Virus record (IMG/VR): IMGVR_UViG_3300024308_000018 | Coordinates: 124,001-188,000 of that record | From: a virus | Direction: 5' to 3' (one strand) | DNA: 64,000 nucleotides | Shown here: piece after piece, positions 34,701 to 43,359 of the stretch | How the letters are laid out: each line of letters starts with the position of its first letter | Position numbering within the stretch: the stretch's first letter is position 1 | The notes under the pieces: generated by a model | The model's database searches: none | Seen by the model: the letters and a program-made list of their open reading frames with translations, nothing else | Told to the model about the DNA's origin: nothing | Program-made: the position numbers and the translations under genes

Positions 34701-36242
34701 GAGGTGTCGAGTGACTGGGTAATCATCAGCAACGAAGAACTTCAGCCTGACGGATCGTATCTGCCTGCTGCGTCAGCGTTGGTATCCATCGACGGGGACG
34801 GCTACATGCGCCCAATGCGTAACGTTGATGGACGCGTGCTGGTGCGTGCGGTGTTCAATGACAACTTCAACAAGTTCAGCCGTGACCTGATGGTGTTCAT
34901 CCGTCGCGCCAACACATACCTGAAGAGTCTCGACATCCTCGGGCAATCCGAAGTAAGCGATTCTCCTTCCGGTAACCCGACCGTCGAGTACGTCGATGGC
35001 TTGTGGTACGTGCCGTATAACCTGCGCCTCGTTACCGCAGACGACGCCGAAGGCATTCTGATTCCGGCAACCGATGCTCTGTGGTCGCTGGTCGGCCCCG
35101 TCAGTATGTCAGGTGTATCGCTCGGTGAAAGCAACGGCCACCTGTATGTGACGAAGCAACTGAGTGACGCGCAGATCACGATCAGCGCCAAGCTGTCGTA
35201 TCCGAAACCTGACGGCACGATGGAGACAATCGTGGGAATGATGACGATCATGGTGCGGGCGTCGCGCAGTATTATCAGCGCGTACATCGACTTCACCGAT
35301 TCCAACATCGCCCCCGATACCGACATCCAGATGGTCATGCACTGGGAGCGGCGCAATCAGGACAAGGGCAGCTCGCTCAGTCCAGTGATCGGCGTTGGCT
35401 ACCAGTGGGCGCTGCGCACTCCCATCGGTGAAGGCATCACGTTGTCTAGCGATGGTATCCTGCGATTCCGGCCGAGCAACGTTGCACAGGATGCAGTCGT
35501 GGAATGTACGCTCACCGAAGATCGCACCAAGATCGTGGAAGCTATTCGCGTGACATGTCCCGGTGTCGGCTACCCAACGAGCGTTGTAATCGAGGGCTTT
35601 AAGCGCGTGCGCGACGACAGCTCGATCCAGTTGAAGGGCATTGTGAAGCGTGCTGCTCGTCCCGAGACTGACGAGACTGCGAACTGCTTCTGGACGTTGC
35701 GTAACGCCAACGGCGACGAGGTGAACTACGCGGGAATCACAATCAATCCACGTAGCGGCATGCTGACCTCAACACAGCTTGCACAGGACGCCAAGGTCTA
35801 CGTGCACTGCTTGTTCCTTGAAGGCAAAATCCGACTGGAAGCAACGCACGTTGTCGACGTTATCAGCAGCATTCCGTATTACGGGGAAGCAGCGTTCGGC
35901 GTCAACACGTTGGTGGAAGTGCTGGCGCTTGGTCGCCGACTCAACGCGCAGGGTGGCGGGAGCTTCATCATCGACGCGCGCGCCGATCAGTACGGCTACT
36001 TCTGTTGCCGTGAGGATGCGGGAGCCGCCGAGTTGATTCCCACAGCGTTGCCGAATGGTGTACTCAACACTGGTTACGAAGGTTGGGATGGTGCAAGCTG
36101 GACACTCAGTGACTTCAGCGGCCGTGGCCCCATCTACATCGAGATCGTGTACGAGAACATCACCGAACGTCTCGCTCTGTACCGCACAAATAAACGTGCT
36201 GCGATGCTCGCAAAGTTCACCGTCAAGTATCTCAAACCCTAA
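31722..36242 (+). CDS. Giant baseplate/tail protein with Ig-like domains, 1506 aa
   Basis: The ATG at 31722 has GAGGTG upstream and is preferred to GTG at 31713. Residues 1-250 form a helical N-terminal domain, and its place after the gp6-like gene matches wedge proteins such as T4 gp7. From about residue 340 the chain is a string of beta-sandwich segments, each with the pattern of bacterial Ig-like (BIG2) folds, for example the stretches around 345-440 and 445-550, 670-800 and 960-1110. Such domains often bind surface sugars or act as spacers. The protein was not matched to one named family. The Ig reading is by pattern. Confidence 0.75.
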   Translation: MLSSDLPSLDVLEENPAWVELIDILRSTNDTLILPQIEALMAVRKVADSDEYAVAEASLRMIGINISSGIMRKQALRLAAAFDTVNQYRQVMDTANWDKFAAFLIDDLFNVTRLWTSDYRSFYAAPQGRTIGEGGKWYPTTHMELEVGASAENAGFELTISHSMVPEIIELLVSGNWMNEDDAREWATNHVGLQLNNETLHKSYVRAYLFGKRITEFFYQWAPIEDVLESIIITTQASAKLMFGARLIHEPFRYNSAGGKAIDLGASGFEYGGPVIRAGARFTFSYVTRYQDGTTSVHQAYCVSPEIESADIGWCMFKVPEFKKAIRVELRYRDQSKFVELQLESNINVVDPVTLSIRAQNPSYGGRRVPFTAYAQYAGTSTVDITEESGFLKWETDFGVFEGATLVLPNVLADGVANVRCTYIGVDRELVATFQLKVLRNVAERYAVELEFITPLSVPQGQNFTVLTRAKFNDDTVEEVQAVLYSSTNKLDIQDNTVVTSVQSTDYIATLIAEYQTPGGPRLTKRNTVRVIARRWGVVATRIRVPDRIVERATFIPEAQLYIVDLDAPPAEIEAGNPLYVRGWRAAHNCRWYGVTGADYGALNPHPVTGEFTAPVVAADTKCGIGFTAQYNTATVSGFKSVVVYDELLQLQTLDVLMNTFIASQTQNSLRSIGEWNSGAQTELNAQYEVTFIPSESSIAQVKADIIAEIERRLAAGEDASDLNPNNPDYSQYVELGFRDSTVEGYDSVKDVKFLRQLLVFRGTLHGRALLTAKYEHNGKVLVNETTISLSPLRNRVVALHMEAPQVVGERSRTFVRAKVQYDTGDRAYIGAIWEADWYEDDQYTDLITFSARDWPGLELVTVLENREPKDFDDFLTMQASRLPVFADVRSMEDLKLLVAAGAIMQIDTVTELKLARLTARYFNVKTHLDITVTPAVPTPINTITNSYIIGPTEVNADQLYASYALVNTYAMTGDLVLLDGSEIDGQPYEFEMEVSSDWVIISNEELQPDGSYLPAASALVSIDGDGYMRPMRNVDGRVLVRAVFNDNFNKFSRDLMVFIRRANTYLKSLDILGQSEVSDSPSGNPTVEYVDGLWYVPYNLRLVTADDAEGILIPATDALWSLVGPVSMSGVSLGESNGHLYVTKQLSDAQITISAKLSYPKPDGTMETIVGMMTIMVRASRSIISAYIDFTDSNIAPDTDIQMVMHWERRNQDKGSSLSPVIGVGYQWALRTPIGEGITLSSDGILRFRPSNVAQDAVVECTLTEDRTKIVEAIRVTCPGVGYPTSVVIEGFKRVRDDSSIQLKGIVKRAARPETDETANCFWTLRNANGDEVNYAGITINPRSGMLTSTQLAQDAKVYVHCLFLEGKIRLEATHVVDVISSIPYYGEAAFGVNTLVEVLALGRRLNAQGGGSFIIDARADQYGYFCCREDAGAAELIPTALPNGVLNTGYEGWDGASWTLSDFSGRGPIYIEIVYENITERLALYRTNKRAAMLAKFTVKYLKP

Positions 36243-36249
36243 TTTAGGG
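36237..36249 (+). promoter_or_regulatory. 13-base palindrome in the baseplate gap
   Basis: CCCTAATTTAGGG spans the stop codon of the giant gene, 22 bases before the ATG at 36271. A similar half-site TAATTTAGGGT recurs at 60545-60565. It could be an operator, a promoter part or chance. Confidence 0.3.
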
Positions 36250-36270
36250 TAGATACCCGAGGAAACATCC

Positions 36271-38613
36271 ATGTATGTAGAAACTCTACGATTGACCCCG
36301 CAAGGGATGCAGGCTTTCACGTCTGCTAAAGATGGTGGGCTGTACTTGCGGCCCACCCGCTGTTCCTTTGGCGACTACAAGGGAAGTGAGCCGACCGCAG
36401 TGCCCGAGACCCTGATCGGTAACAAGGTTGCGGAAGTGACGGGCATTCGTTTCCTTGAAGTGCTCGGAGGCAATCTTGTGCGCTTCACGTTCGACATTCC
36501 GACCAACGTTCCCGACCAAGGCGAAGCCCTTATCGGTGAAGTGCTGGTCAGTCTGGAAGACGGCATTCCGTTCGCTCACGTTGTGCTCGCCGAGCCCATC
36601 CACAAGTTCAGGGGGAACGCACACCGTGTAAGCCTCCTGCTCTACATGGTAGGTGAGCACGACATTGGCCGCGTGTTCAACGTCAGCATGGGGGAGCACG
36701 TTACGCTTCCTCAAGTCACGTCAGTCAACTGGCTGCCGCCGATTGAAAGTGGCATGACTGCGGCCTCCGTGATCGTCGCCGACCTGTTCACTACTGCTGA
36801 CGGTGGCAAGGTTCCCGGCATGGCATTCCGCGCTGGCATCGGCGGTAACGCGTGGTCGTTCGCTGGTCATGATCGCGTGTGGAGTGATCCGGCAGGCACG
36901 CGCTTCATCTCCCCCACGCAAATCAACGCTGAAGGAATCGAGGGCCTGAAGGTCACCGACAGCATTATCGTCAGCGTGGTCAGTGGTGGCGGCGCTGGCT
37001 ATTGCCGCTCAGCTGAATTCGACGGCAAGCTCTTGCAGCTTAATACCGATGTCCCCGAAATCCCGCTGTTCACGGCAACGTCGGTGATCGCAGTGTGGGT
37101 CGCTGGAACTGCGCACAGCTCTGGCGGTGGGATTCCGTTGCCTGACAACACCGACGACGTGCCGCCCGACTGGGTGCTCACGCCCGGCGAACCCGGCAAG
37201 CCTCCGGTGTGGTCGCCGCCCCCGAGCGCTGGCTCTAATCCGGCGCAGGGTGTGGTGCTGTACTCGCCGCCTTCCAAGTTGGTGAGCAAATCGCTGGTGA
37301 CTACCGCGACACCTAGTTCGATGGTGTACGAAATGCTGGAAGCCGTGGAGACCAGTGCCGACGTCATGCTGGTCGTTGGGGGCGCAACGCAGCCGCGTAC
37401 CGCATTCGACGTCAGCGAAGGTGATCAGCTGATTCTCAGTGAAGCGCCCGACACCAACATGGATCTCAACGCGCGGGCTTTCGTGCGTGAACCTACCACG
37501 GGCCATGAGCTGGAAATCACCGTGCTGACTGTGACAGGCGATGGTGGTTCCCCGGAGATTGATCTTGGTGCAGGCATCACCGACGTTGAGCAAGTCATTG
37601 CTGTCGTGAGTCGCTTGCAGAACCCTGTGACGGCCTACACGATTACTGACGGCAAGCTGCGCTTCACTGAAAACATTCCGGCAGGTGTTCAGGCCGATCT
37701 CTACTGCATGCGCCACAATGCCCGCATCGGGGCCAGCACCAAGATCATTCCCCACCAATTCCAGATCGACTTGGAGACCTCAAGTTTCCAACTCACGGTT
37801 GCGCCCGTGGCGAAGTCCCACGTTATCGTGATCGACACTGGTACGGTGGTGATGCAATCGGAGTTCCAGCTGATCGGTGACCACATCGTGATGAATACTC
37901 CGCTGCCTGCGCACAGCAATCGCTTCATCGAGATTTTGGTGTTCCAGAATCAGGTGAACAGCGGCAGCCCTGACCGCAGCCTCGAAGGCGTATTCACTCA
38001 CGCGTACTTGACTCCTAGCGGGATTCAGATTGAACGTCACGGTCGTCCGCCTCTCAAAGTCCCGTGCCCGCGTCCTATCTTCACTGGGCGCGACGGTATT
38101 GAAGTTGACGACACGCAATACCCGCTCGTCCGTTTGAGCTACGCGCCTGACCAAGATCCTGCGGCCAAGAAGCGCACGCAGATCATTGCAGGCCAACGCA
38201 GCGCTAAGGACTCCGAAGAGATTGTCTTCACGCAGAAGATTCAAATCCCCGAAGACGTGTCGATGATGATCAACGCTGAGTTCAGTGCAAGTCTCGGGCC
38301 GGGTTTCTCCAGCGAACTTCACCGCGAAGCCATTGAGTGCGTCGTTGCCATCGTGGAGATTGGAGATAAGACCCCAGAGTATGGCTCCAATGCACGCGGT
38401 ACTGGGCGCGCTGGTTTCTCTGCGCACGGTGCGTCAGACGATCAGGCCGTGGTCTACGCCGACCGTCACCTGACGTACTCTGCTGACATCGTTGCGAGCA
38501 ACTATAAGGCACGTGCCGTTGAAGTCGTTGCCAAGATGCGCGTTACTGGCGCCAAGGTTTCGGCATACGGCAGCAACCTCAACGTGCAAGTGAACATCAT
38601 GATGGCGAGGTAA
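36271..38613 (+). CDS. Baseplate-attached tail fibre/adhesin protein, 780 aa
   Basis: No exact family recognised. The N-terminal about 130 residues (LRLTPQGMQAFTSAKDGG, LYLRPTRCSFGDYKG) resemble tail-collar or fibre attachment domains. A Gly/Pro-rich hinge lies at about residues 285-330 (SSGGGIPLPDNTDDVPP), and the C-terminal half is beta-rich with an end domain (KVSAYGSNLNVQVNIMMAR). It follows the giant wedge protein and precedes collagen-like fibre genes. GAGGA precedes the ATG. Confidence 0.65.
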   Translation: MYVETLRLTPQGMQAFTSAKDGGLYLRPTRCSFGDYKGSEPTAVPETLIGNKVAEVTGIRFLEVLGGNLVRFTFDIPTNVPDQGEALIGEVLVSLEDGIPFAHVVLAEPIHKFRGNAHRVSLLLYMVGEHDIGRVFNVSMGEHVTLPQVTSVNWLPPIESGMTAASVIVADLFTTADGGKVPGMAFRAGIGGNAWSFAGHDRVWSDPAGTRFISPTQINAEGIEGLKVTDSIIVSVVSGGGAGYCRSAEFDGKLLQLNTDVPEIPLFTATSVIAVWVAGTAHSSGGGIPLPDNTDDVPPDWVLTPGEPGKPPVWSPPPSAGSNPAQGVVLYSPPSKLVSKSLVTTATPSSMVYEMLEAVETSADVMLVVGGATQPRTAFDVSEGDQLILSEAPDTNMDLNARAFVREPTTGHELEITVLTVTGDGGSPEIDLGAGITDVEQVIAVVSRLQNPVTAYTITDGKLRFTENIPAGVQADLYCMRHNARIGASTKIIPHQFQIDLETSSFQLTVAPVAKSHVIVIDTGTVVMQSEFQLIGDHIVMNTPLPAHSNRFIEILVFQNQVNSGSPDRSLEGVFTHAYLTPSGIQIERHGRPPLKVPCPRPIFTGRDGIEVDDTQYPLVRLSYAPDQDPAAKKRTQIIAGQRSAKDSEEIVFTQKIQIPEDVSMMINAEFSASLGPGFSSELHREAIECVVAIVEIGDKTPEYGSNARGTGRAGFSAHGASDDQAVVYADRHLTYSADIVASNYKARAVEVVAKMRVTGAKVSAYGSNLNVQVNIMMAR

Positions 38614-38615
38614 CC

Positions 38616-39560
38616 ATGCCAAGCACTGATCAGGTAATAGCGATTGGTGGCACAGATGGCGACAAAGTTGTTGTTGGGCCCGACGGAGTATTGGAGACAA
38701 CGCCTGCTCCGTCGGCGTCTGACCTAGTTGTGGTGCACGCAGTGTATGACAACGAAGCGGGAATCCTGACATTGGTTCGCAAAAACGGCGACACCGAAGA
38801 GATCTCAGGATTCCCAACAGCTGCGCAAGTACAGCCTGCCAAGCGTGGCCGCAAAGGTCGACGAGGTTTGGCTGGGCGTGATGGTCGCGATGGTGCTACC
38901 GGAAACACGGGCCCCGATGGGTGCGACGGCATCAAAGGCGCAGTGGGGGCCGATGGCGATACGGGGGAGGACGGTGAAGATGGGCCGGACGGCGCACAAG
39001 GTCTGATGGGGCGTCGCGGTATTTCCGGAATCGAGGGGTACGAGGGCGAAGAAGGGGAAGATGGTGACGAAGGCGTGGTAGGCCCACCGGGCCCGTCGTG
39101 CATTGTTGGCAAACGCGGGCCAGCGGGCCCTGCGCCGCGAGGCACTGTCGTCTATGGGCCGAACTTGCCAACGGATCCCGCCGTGTTTCTCTGGCTGCTG
39201 CCTCTCGACGGTTTCGATCGGCCGGAAGTTCCGAAGTGGAGCGACGTCACTGTGGTCGTCAAAGATCGCTCGGTGCAGGCGCAACGTTTCCAGCAGACCA
39301 ACATGTTCTCCGCGCTATTCGACGTGGAAGCAACCGCAGTGGGTGGAAGTGGCGTGTACGAGTTCACGTGGATTGTGCCGGAAGTGCAGGGCGTCAAGTT
39401 CAAGCCTTCTGGTTTACGTCTCACGGTCGACTACTCACGCCGTGCACCGAACTCAAGTTACCCCGGAGAAATCTTTACCGTGAAACTTGTGGTGCGTGAC
39501 GTTGCCCGACCCGGCAAGCCATCATTCTTCGACACTGCCGAAGTAAGGATAAAGGTGTAA
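38616..39560 (+). CDS. Collagen-like tail fibre protein, 314 aa
   Basis: Residues about 75-180 consist of Gly-X-Y triplets (GLAGRDGRDGATGNTGPDG and more), which in phage fibres form a trimeric stalk. The N-terminal 70 residues (beta-rich, VVVGPDGVLE) are an attachment or capping domain and the C-terminal 130 residues a beta-sandwich (YEFTWIVPEVQGVKF). GAGG precedes the ATG two bases after the previous stop. Three further collagen-like genes occur at 39562, 40199 and 47618, sharing a similar N-terminal layout. Confidence 0.8.
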   Translation: MPSTDQVIAIGGTDGDKVVVGPDGVLETTPAPSASDLVVVHAVYDNEAGILTLVRKNGDTEEISGFPTAAQVQPAKRGRKGRRGLAGRDGRDGATGNTGPDGCDGIKGAVGADGDTGEDGEDGPDGAQGLMGRRGISGIEGYEGEEGEDGDEGVVGPPGPSCIVGKRGPAGPAPRGTVVYGPNLPTDPAVFLWLLPLDGFDRPEVPKWSDVTVVVKDRSVQAQRFQQTNMFSALFDVEATAVGGSGVYEFTWIVPEVQGVKFKPSGLRLTVDYSRRAPNSSYPGEIFTVKLVVRDVARPGKPSFFDTAEVRIKV

Positions 39561-39561
39561 C

Positions 39562-40188
39562 ATGCTATCTCGTTTGAACATGAGCATGATCACTGCACCC
39601 GCAGCCGCCGCAGGTAAGCAGGTGAAGGTGGAGGATCAGCGCCTCTCAACAGGTGATGTGCAATCAACTCAGCCCCAGAACATTAAGTCCGGCCGATTCG
39701 ATCCGATCCTCGGCGTCCTCACGCTTGAGTATTACGACGGCACGATAACTACGGTCACGGGTTTCCCCAGCGAGAACAACTTGCCGCAAGGTCTACAGGG
39801 CGAACCCGGCGATCCGGGCCGTGACGGACGTGATGGGCGTGACGGTGCGCAGGGGCCCGATGGGCAAGCAGGGTGCGAGGGCCCCGAGGGTGAACGTGGT
39901 GCAACAGGTGCACCGGGCAAAGATGGGCGACCCGGAAGACCCGGCCCCGTTGGCATGCCCGGCCCTGACGGCAATCCGGGGCCGCGTGGACGTGAAGGCC
40001 CACGTGGTAAGCGTGGCCCAACGGGCCCTACTGGGCCGACTGGTGTTACGGGCCCTACTGGGCCGACTGGTAACCCCGGCCCTCCCGGTGTCGTGAACAT
40101 CGTGGTGTCTGCAACCGACCCCGGCAACGTTGCGGCAGGAACAATTTGGGTTAACCCCAACGTGGATCAACCGCCCGTGTGGATTTAA
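39562..40188 (+). CDS. Collagen-like tail fibre protein, 208 aa
   Basis: An N-terminal beta domain with the pattern GVLTLEYYDGTITTVTGFPS (about residues 50-70) is followed by Gly-X-Y triplets to about residue 175 and a short C-terminal tail (VVSATDPGNVAAGTIWVNP). The same N-terminal pattern (GxLTxxYxDGxxxxVxGF) occurs in the proteins at 38616, 40199 and 47618, so these four genes are paralogous. A DNA-level duplication of 24 bases lies in its stalk. Confidence 0.8.
   Translation: MLSRLNMSMITAPAAAAGKQVKVEDQRLSTGDVQSTQPQNIKSGRFDPILGVLTLEYYDGTITTVTGFPSENNLPQGLQGEPGDPGRDGRDGRDGAQGPDGQAGCEGPEGERGATGAPGKDGRPGRPGPVGMPGPDGNPGPRGREGPRGKRGPTGPTGPTGVTGPTGPTGNPGPPGVVNIVVSATDPGNVAAGTIWVNPNVDQPPVWI
40021..40071 (+). 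repeat. Direct repeat of 24 bases in the collagen stalk
   Basis: The 24-base unit at 40021-40044 recurs without change at 40048-40071, separated by GTT. It encodes GPTGPTG triplets. Exact identity suggests a recent duplication. Confidence 0.85.
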
Positions 40189-40198
40189 GGAGTACGTG

Positions 40199-40702
40199 AT
40201 GCAAAAGGTTAACGTCGAACAAATCGGCACTAACGCAGAAGGCTCGCTGGCGGCCGTCGATGGTGGCGTGGTGGTAACGCCAGCAGCAGAAGGCGCAGTA
40301 ACGGAACCCAGCGGAAAGTTTGATGCCGTGTCAGGCCAACTCACGATCAGTCTCCCCAACATGGGGACTTTTGTCATTTCGGGCCTTCCAAAAACCAGCG
40401 ACATGGGCTCAGGCCCCGCAGGTGCTGACGGCTCTCGCGGTCGTGACGGTATTGCTGGTTTGAACCCGCGCGATGGTCAACGCGGCCCCGATGGCTGCAT
40501 CGGTGCTGACGGGCAAGAAGGCATGCCGGGTAAGGATGGCCCGCGCGGACGTGAAGGTGATCCGGGCGGCCCCGGCCCAGAAGGCAAGCAAGGTGAACCC
40601 GGCCAAGACGGTCGCTTTGCTGTCTACATGCAGAGCACCGATCCCGGCCCCGTTGGTGCTGGGTCTGTCTGGATTCGCCCGCGAGCTAAAGCAACGCGTT
40701 AA
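40199..40702 (+). CDS. Collagen-like tail fibre protein, 167 aa
   Basis: The ATG at 40199 follows AAGGAG (40187-40192) with good spacing, so an in-frame start at 40130 inside the previous gene is rejected. It has the same three-part plan: N-terminal beta domain (QLTISLPNMGTFVISGLP), Gly-X-Y stalk (about 70-140), and a short end (VYMQSTDPGPVGAGSVWIRP) similar to that of the gene at 39562. Confidence 0.8.
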   Translation: MQKVNVEQIGTNAEGSLAAVDGGVVVTPAAEGAVTEPSGKFDAVSGQLTISLPNMGTFVISGLPKTSDMGSGPAGADGSRGRDGIAGLNPRDGQRGPDGCIGADGQEGMPGKDGPRGREGDPGGPGPEGKQGEPGQDGRFAVYMQSTDPGPVGAGSVWIRPRAKATR

Positions 40703-40711
40703 GGAGATACG

Positions 40712-43324
40712 ATGGGTGACTCACTCGTAAGATCCCGTATGCGTATCCGCAACATCCTGAACAATGGCTGGGATGATCTTGCGGACTGCGAAGTGTTTGT
40801 TCGTGACCCCGATAACTTGGACTGGATACGCCTCGTCCCCGGCGACTTCAGTATCAGGAATCAGACGAACAGCGGATGGATCGACATTGACAACGAAGCA
40901 GAGCCGGACATCGACGACCCGTGCGCACGCATGACGATGCCGGGTTCGTGCAACGGTGGAATCGAAGATAAGGAAATGGGATCCGGTGACGGCTTTGGTT
41001 CGGGCGGCGCAGTGTGGGAGCAAGTTGCGGGTTATCCTGCTGGCTACGACATGCCTGACGCGGGCCTCGCTGGTTTCGGCGTGGAGCCCGTCGACATGTG
41101 GCCGACTGGATTTGCGTTGCGTCGCACTGGTGCCGAAATGGTGGAGAGCTATGACAACGCTCCGGTGGCTGCCCACAACGGTGACGCTTCCTACGCGAAC
41201 CCAGCGCCCGCATGGACTTCCGTGTTCGGGCGCGGTGCGGCAATCACTGAGTTCTGCTACATGCTAGGGCAGACGCCCGGCTACGTGGATCTCACGTGGG
41301 TGTGCTGGGAACAGTTCGGGATGTCGGTCGACGTCTACTATCTGGGAATACGTCGTGGCACTAGCTGCGGTAAGAAAACCGGACGCGGACGCCTGCGCTT
41401 CTACTACGACCCAGCAGAAGGTAACGGCGAAGAGCGGATCATGGTTCGCGTGCGATGCAATGAAGCCGGACGTTGGGCGCTGCATTGCCGAGCACCAAGC
41501 GAGTTGCTTGCCTCAGAAGTCAACAACCTGCGGCCCGACTACTACAAGCCGTATGCGATCACCAGCATGCCGGACGTGTTGTCGCCGCACTATCTGGGCA
41601 CTCCGATTTTCCCCGCGCCCTGTCACGCTGCGGTGTACGTGAAGCCCGAGCGTCTGTCGATGCGCGGCCACTTCGAATACTACCACCACGTTGGGGAACT
41701 CGCGGGCTGGATGTATCTGGACTTCAAGTCGTGGAACAACAAGGATTTCGTTGAGGTGTACCACTATGGTCGCCGTATTGCCACGACACTGGATCCAGAA
41801 AGCGGACGCGGTTACCTGAAGTTCTACTTCGACCCGACGCAGAACCAGTGTCAGGATATTGTGGTGCGTGTTGTTAGTGAAGATTTCGCAGAGGTGCAGC
41901 CAGATGGCAGCAAGCCAGATGCGACTTCCGTTTACTACGGCCTGTGGTGTCCGGAAACGCGCGGTGCCCGAGAGTTCCGCCACCCCTGCGGTGCTTACGA
42001 GGTAACGAGCGCGGGCCACCCGACCACTGAAGACAACTTCGACTTGCAGAACAAGTTCAAGGACGACGTGTGCGGCATCCTGATCAACTGCCAAGCTGGC
42101 AACCAGAAAGCGAAGTTCGAAGTGTTCGACGTCAACGACAACCTGTTGGATACTCAGATCGTGGAAGCCGGACAGACGGGCAACCTCGAATACTGGGCAC
42201 CGATAGGCGACAGAGACGTTCGTTATCCTCGCGTTCACGTTACGTCTGGCATCGGCTGTAGCTGGCGCTACTTCGTGCACTGCGCCATCCAGAAACCTGA
42301 CGTCGAAGTTCCGTCAACTATCATCCCGTTCACTTGCGTTGAGACCCCGAAGGCCGATGACCTGCCGGGCGGGAACGGCGCGTGGCGTCTGGTGGTCGAT
42401 AACGTGTGGGCCGACTGGATCAGCTATCCGTGGCGCGAAGACTGCGAATACTACATCGTGGGAACGAACCATGACGACATCATGGTGCGCAACATTGTTC
42501 CGTATGCACCGATTGCGATGTCGATTGGAACAACGGAAGAGATGTTCTACGATGGTGGTGACAACGCTCCGCGTGTTCGTATGGGCCGTGGCAATCGCGC
42601 AGACCCTAACACTGGGTTCATCGCGTGGATGGGGATTCGGCAGGTGTACGAGCGGGAAATCATTATTTCCCCGGACACTGAGGGAACGGAGTTCGATAAC
42701 AGCTGGCGCATTGTAGCGAATGGCAGTGGCGCAATCCTCGGCAGCGTTGCGTGGGAACATGGCTATGAATATTTCATATTCTCGTCCGATGACCACGGAG
42801 CCCAAGAGATTTCGCAGACGCACTTCTTCATGCCGCAGCCAGATCGTTTCCCCAAGTGGCCGACAGATGATGCGCGCTGGTGTATCACAACGTCTAACTC
42901 CAACGACTTCAGTTTTTGGAAGGACAAGACGATGCGTGCTTCTCGCGCGTGGGACACCAACTACAAGACCATGATGGTAATCCGCCGTCCGATCTTCGAA
43001 TCGCAAGGCGACCTCGATTATTTGGGCTGGCGCGAAGACCTCTACGACCCGTGGGCAGAAGGTCACGCTGGACGTGCGTTCCCTTGGGTGGCCGGACGCG
43101 AATATGCGCTCTGGAACATTGCGAAGGACTACCGCACTGATCAGCACTCGATCTGTTCGCACAACCACATCGTCGGTCTGGGCAAAAACGGTATTGCGTC
43201 GTTCGGTTACGGCAACACCAAACTCAAGTACCCAGTAGGGAACGGGATTGAATGTTGGTACGATGACTGGTCGTGCTTCTACCTGATGTCGCGTCCGTTC
43301 GTAGTGGAAGGGCTCGATGTTTAA
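40712..43324 (+). CDS. Tail fibre/adhesin protein with repeated beta modules, 870 aa
   Basis: No named family recognised. Two modules near residues 185-260 and 325-400 share a pattern: a Trp/Tyr-rich strand (YVDLTWVCWEQFG; WMYLDFKSWNN), VDVYYLGIR or VEVYHYGRR, then RGRLRFYYDPAEG or RGYLKFYFDPTQ and a VRV strand with acidic residues. Later parts repeat WRLVVDNVWADWI and WRIVANGSGAI. The protein thus looks like a chain of lectin-like sandwiches. AAGGAGATACG precedes the ATG. A terminator follows the stop. Confidence 0.65.
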   Translation: MGDSLVRSRMRIRNILNNGWDDLADCEVFVRDPDNLDWIRLVPGDFSIRNQTNSGWIDIDNEAEPDIDDPCARMTMPGSCNGGIEDKEMGSGDGFGSGGAVWEQVAGYPAGYDMPDAGLAGFGVEPVDMWPTGFALRRTGAEMVESYDNAPVAAHNGDASYANPAPAWTSVFGRGAAITEFCYMLGQTPGYVDLTWVCWEQFGMSVDVYYLGIRRGTSCGKKTGRGRLRFYYDPAEGNGEERIMVRVRCNEAGRWALHCRAPSELLASEVNNLRPDYYKPYAITSMPDVLSPHYLGTPIFPAPCHAAVYVKPERLSMRGHFEYYHHVGELAGWMYLDFKSWNNKDFVEVYHYGRRIATTLDPESGRGYLKFYFDPTQNQCQDIVVRVVSEDFAEVQPDGSKPDATSVYYGLWCPETRGAREFRHPCGAYEVTSAGHPTTEDNFDLQNKFKDDVCGILINCQAGNQKAKFEVFDVNDNLLDTQIVEAGQTGNLEYWAPIGDRDVRYPRVHVTSGIGCSWRYFVHCAIQKPDVEVPSTIIPFTCVETPKADDLPGGNGAWRLVVDNVWADWISYPWREDCEYYIVGTNHDDIMVRNIVPYAPIAMSIGTTEEMFYDGGDNAPRVRMGRGNRADPNTGFIAWMGIRQVYEREIIISPDTEGTEFDNSWRIVANGSGAILGSVAWEHGYEYFIFSSDDHGAQEISQTHFFMPQPDRFPKWPTDDARWCITTSNSNDFSFWKDKTMRASRAWDTNYKTMMVIRRPIFESQGDLDYLGWREDLYDPWAEGHAGRAFPWVAGREYALWNIAKDYRTDQHSICSHNHIVGLGKNGIASFGYGNTKLKYPVGNGIECWYDDWSCFYLMSRPFVVEGLDV

Positions 43325-43326
43325 CG

Positions 43327-43348
43327 AGGGGGCTTCGGCCCCTTCTTT
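43327..43348 (+). terminator. Rho-independent terminator
   Basis: A GC stem closed by TTCG (43334-43337), with GGGGC facing GCCCC, followed by TTCTTT, lies just after the 870-aa gene. Confidence 0.85.
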
Positions 43349-43359
43349 GGAGAATTTGG

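Noticed and set aside
38875-40075. CRISPR-like or non-coding tandem repeats
   Set aside because: The repetition is fully explained by Gly-X-Y coding triplets in continuous frames with no spacers.
38630-40160. Proline/serine-rich frames on the - strand over the collagen-like genes
   Set aside because: They are the reverse reading of Gly-X-Y triplets.
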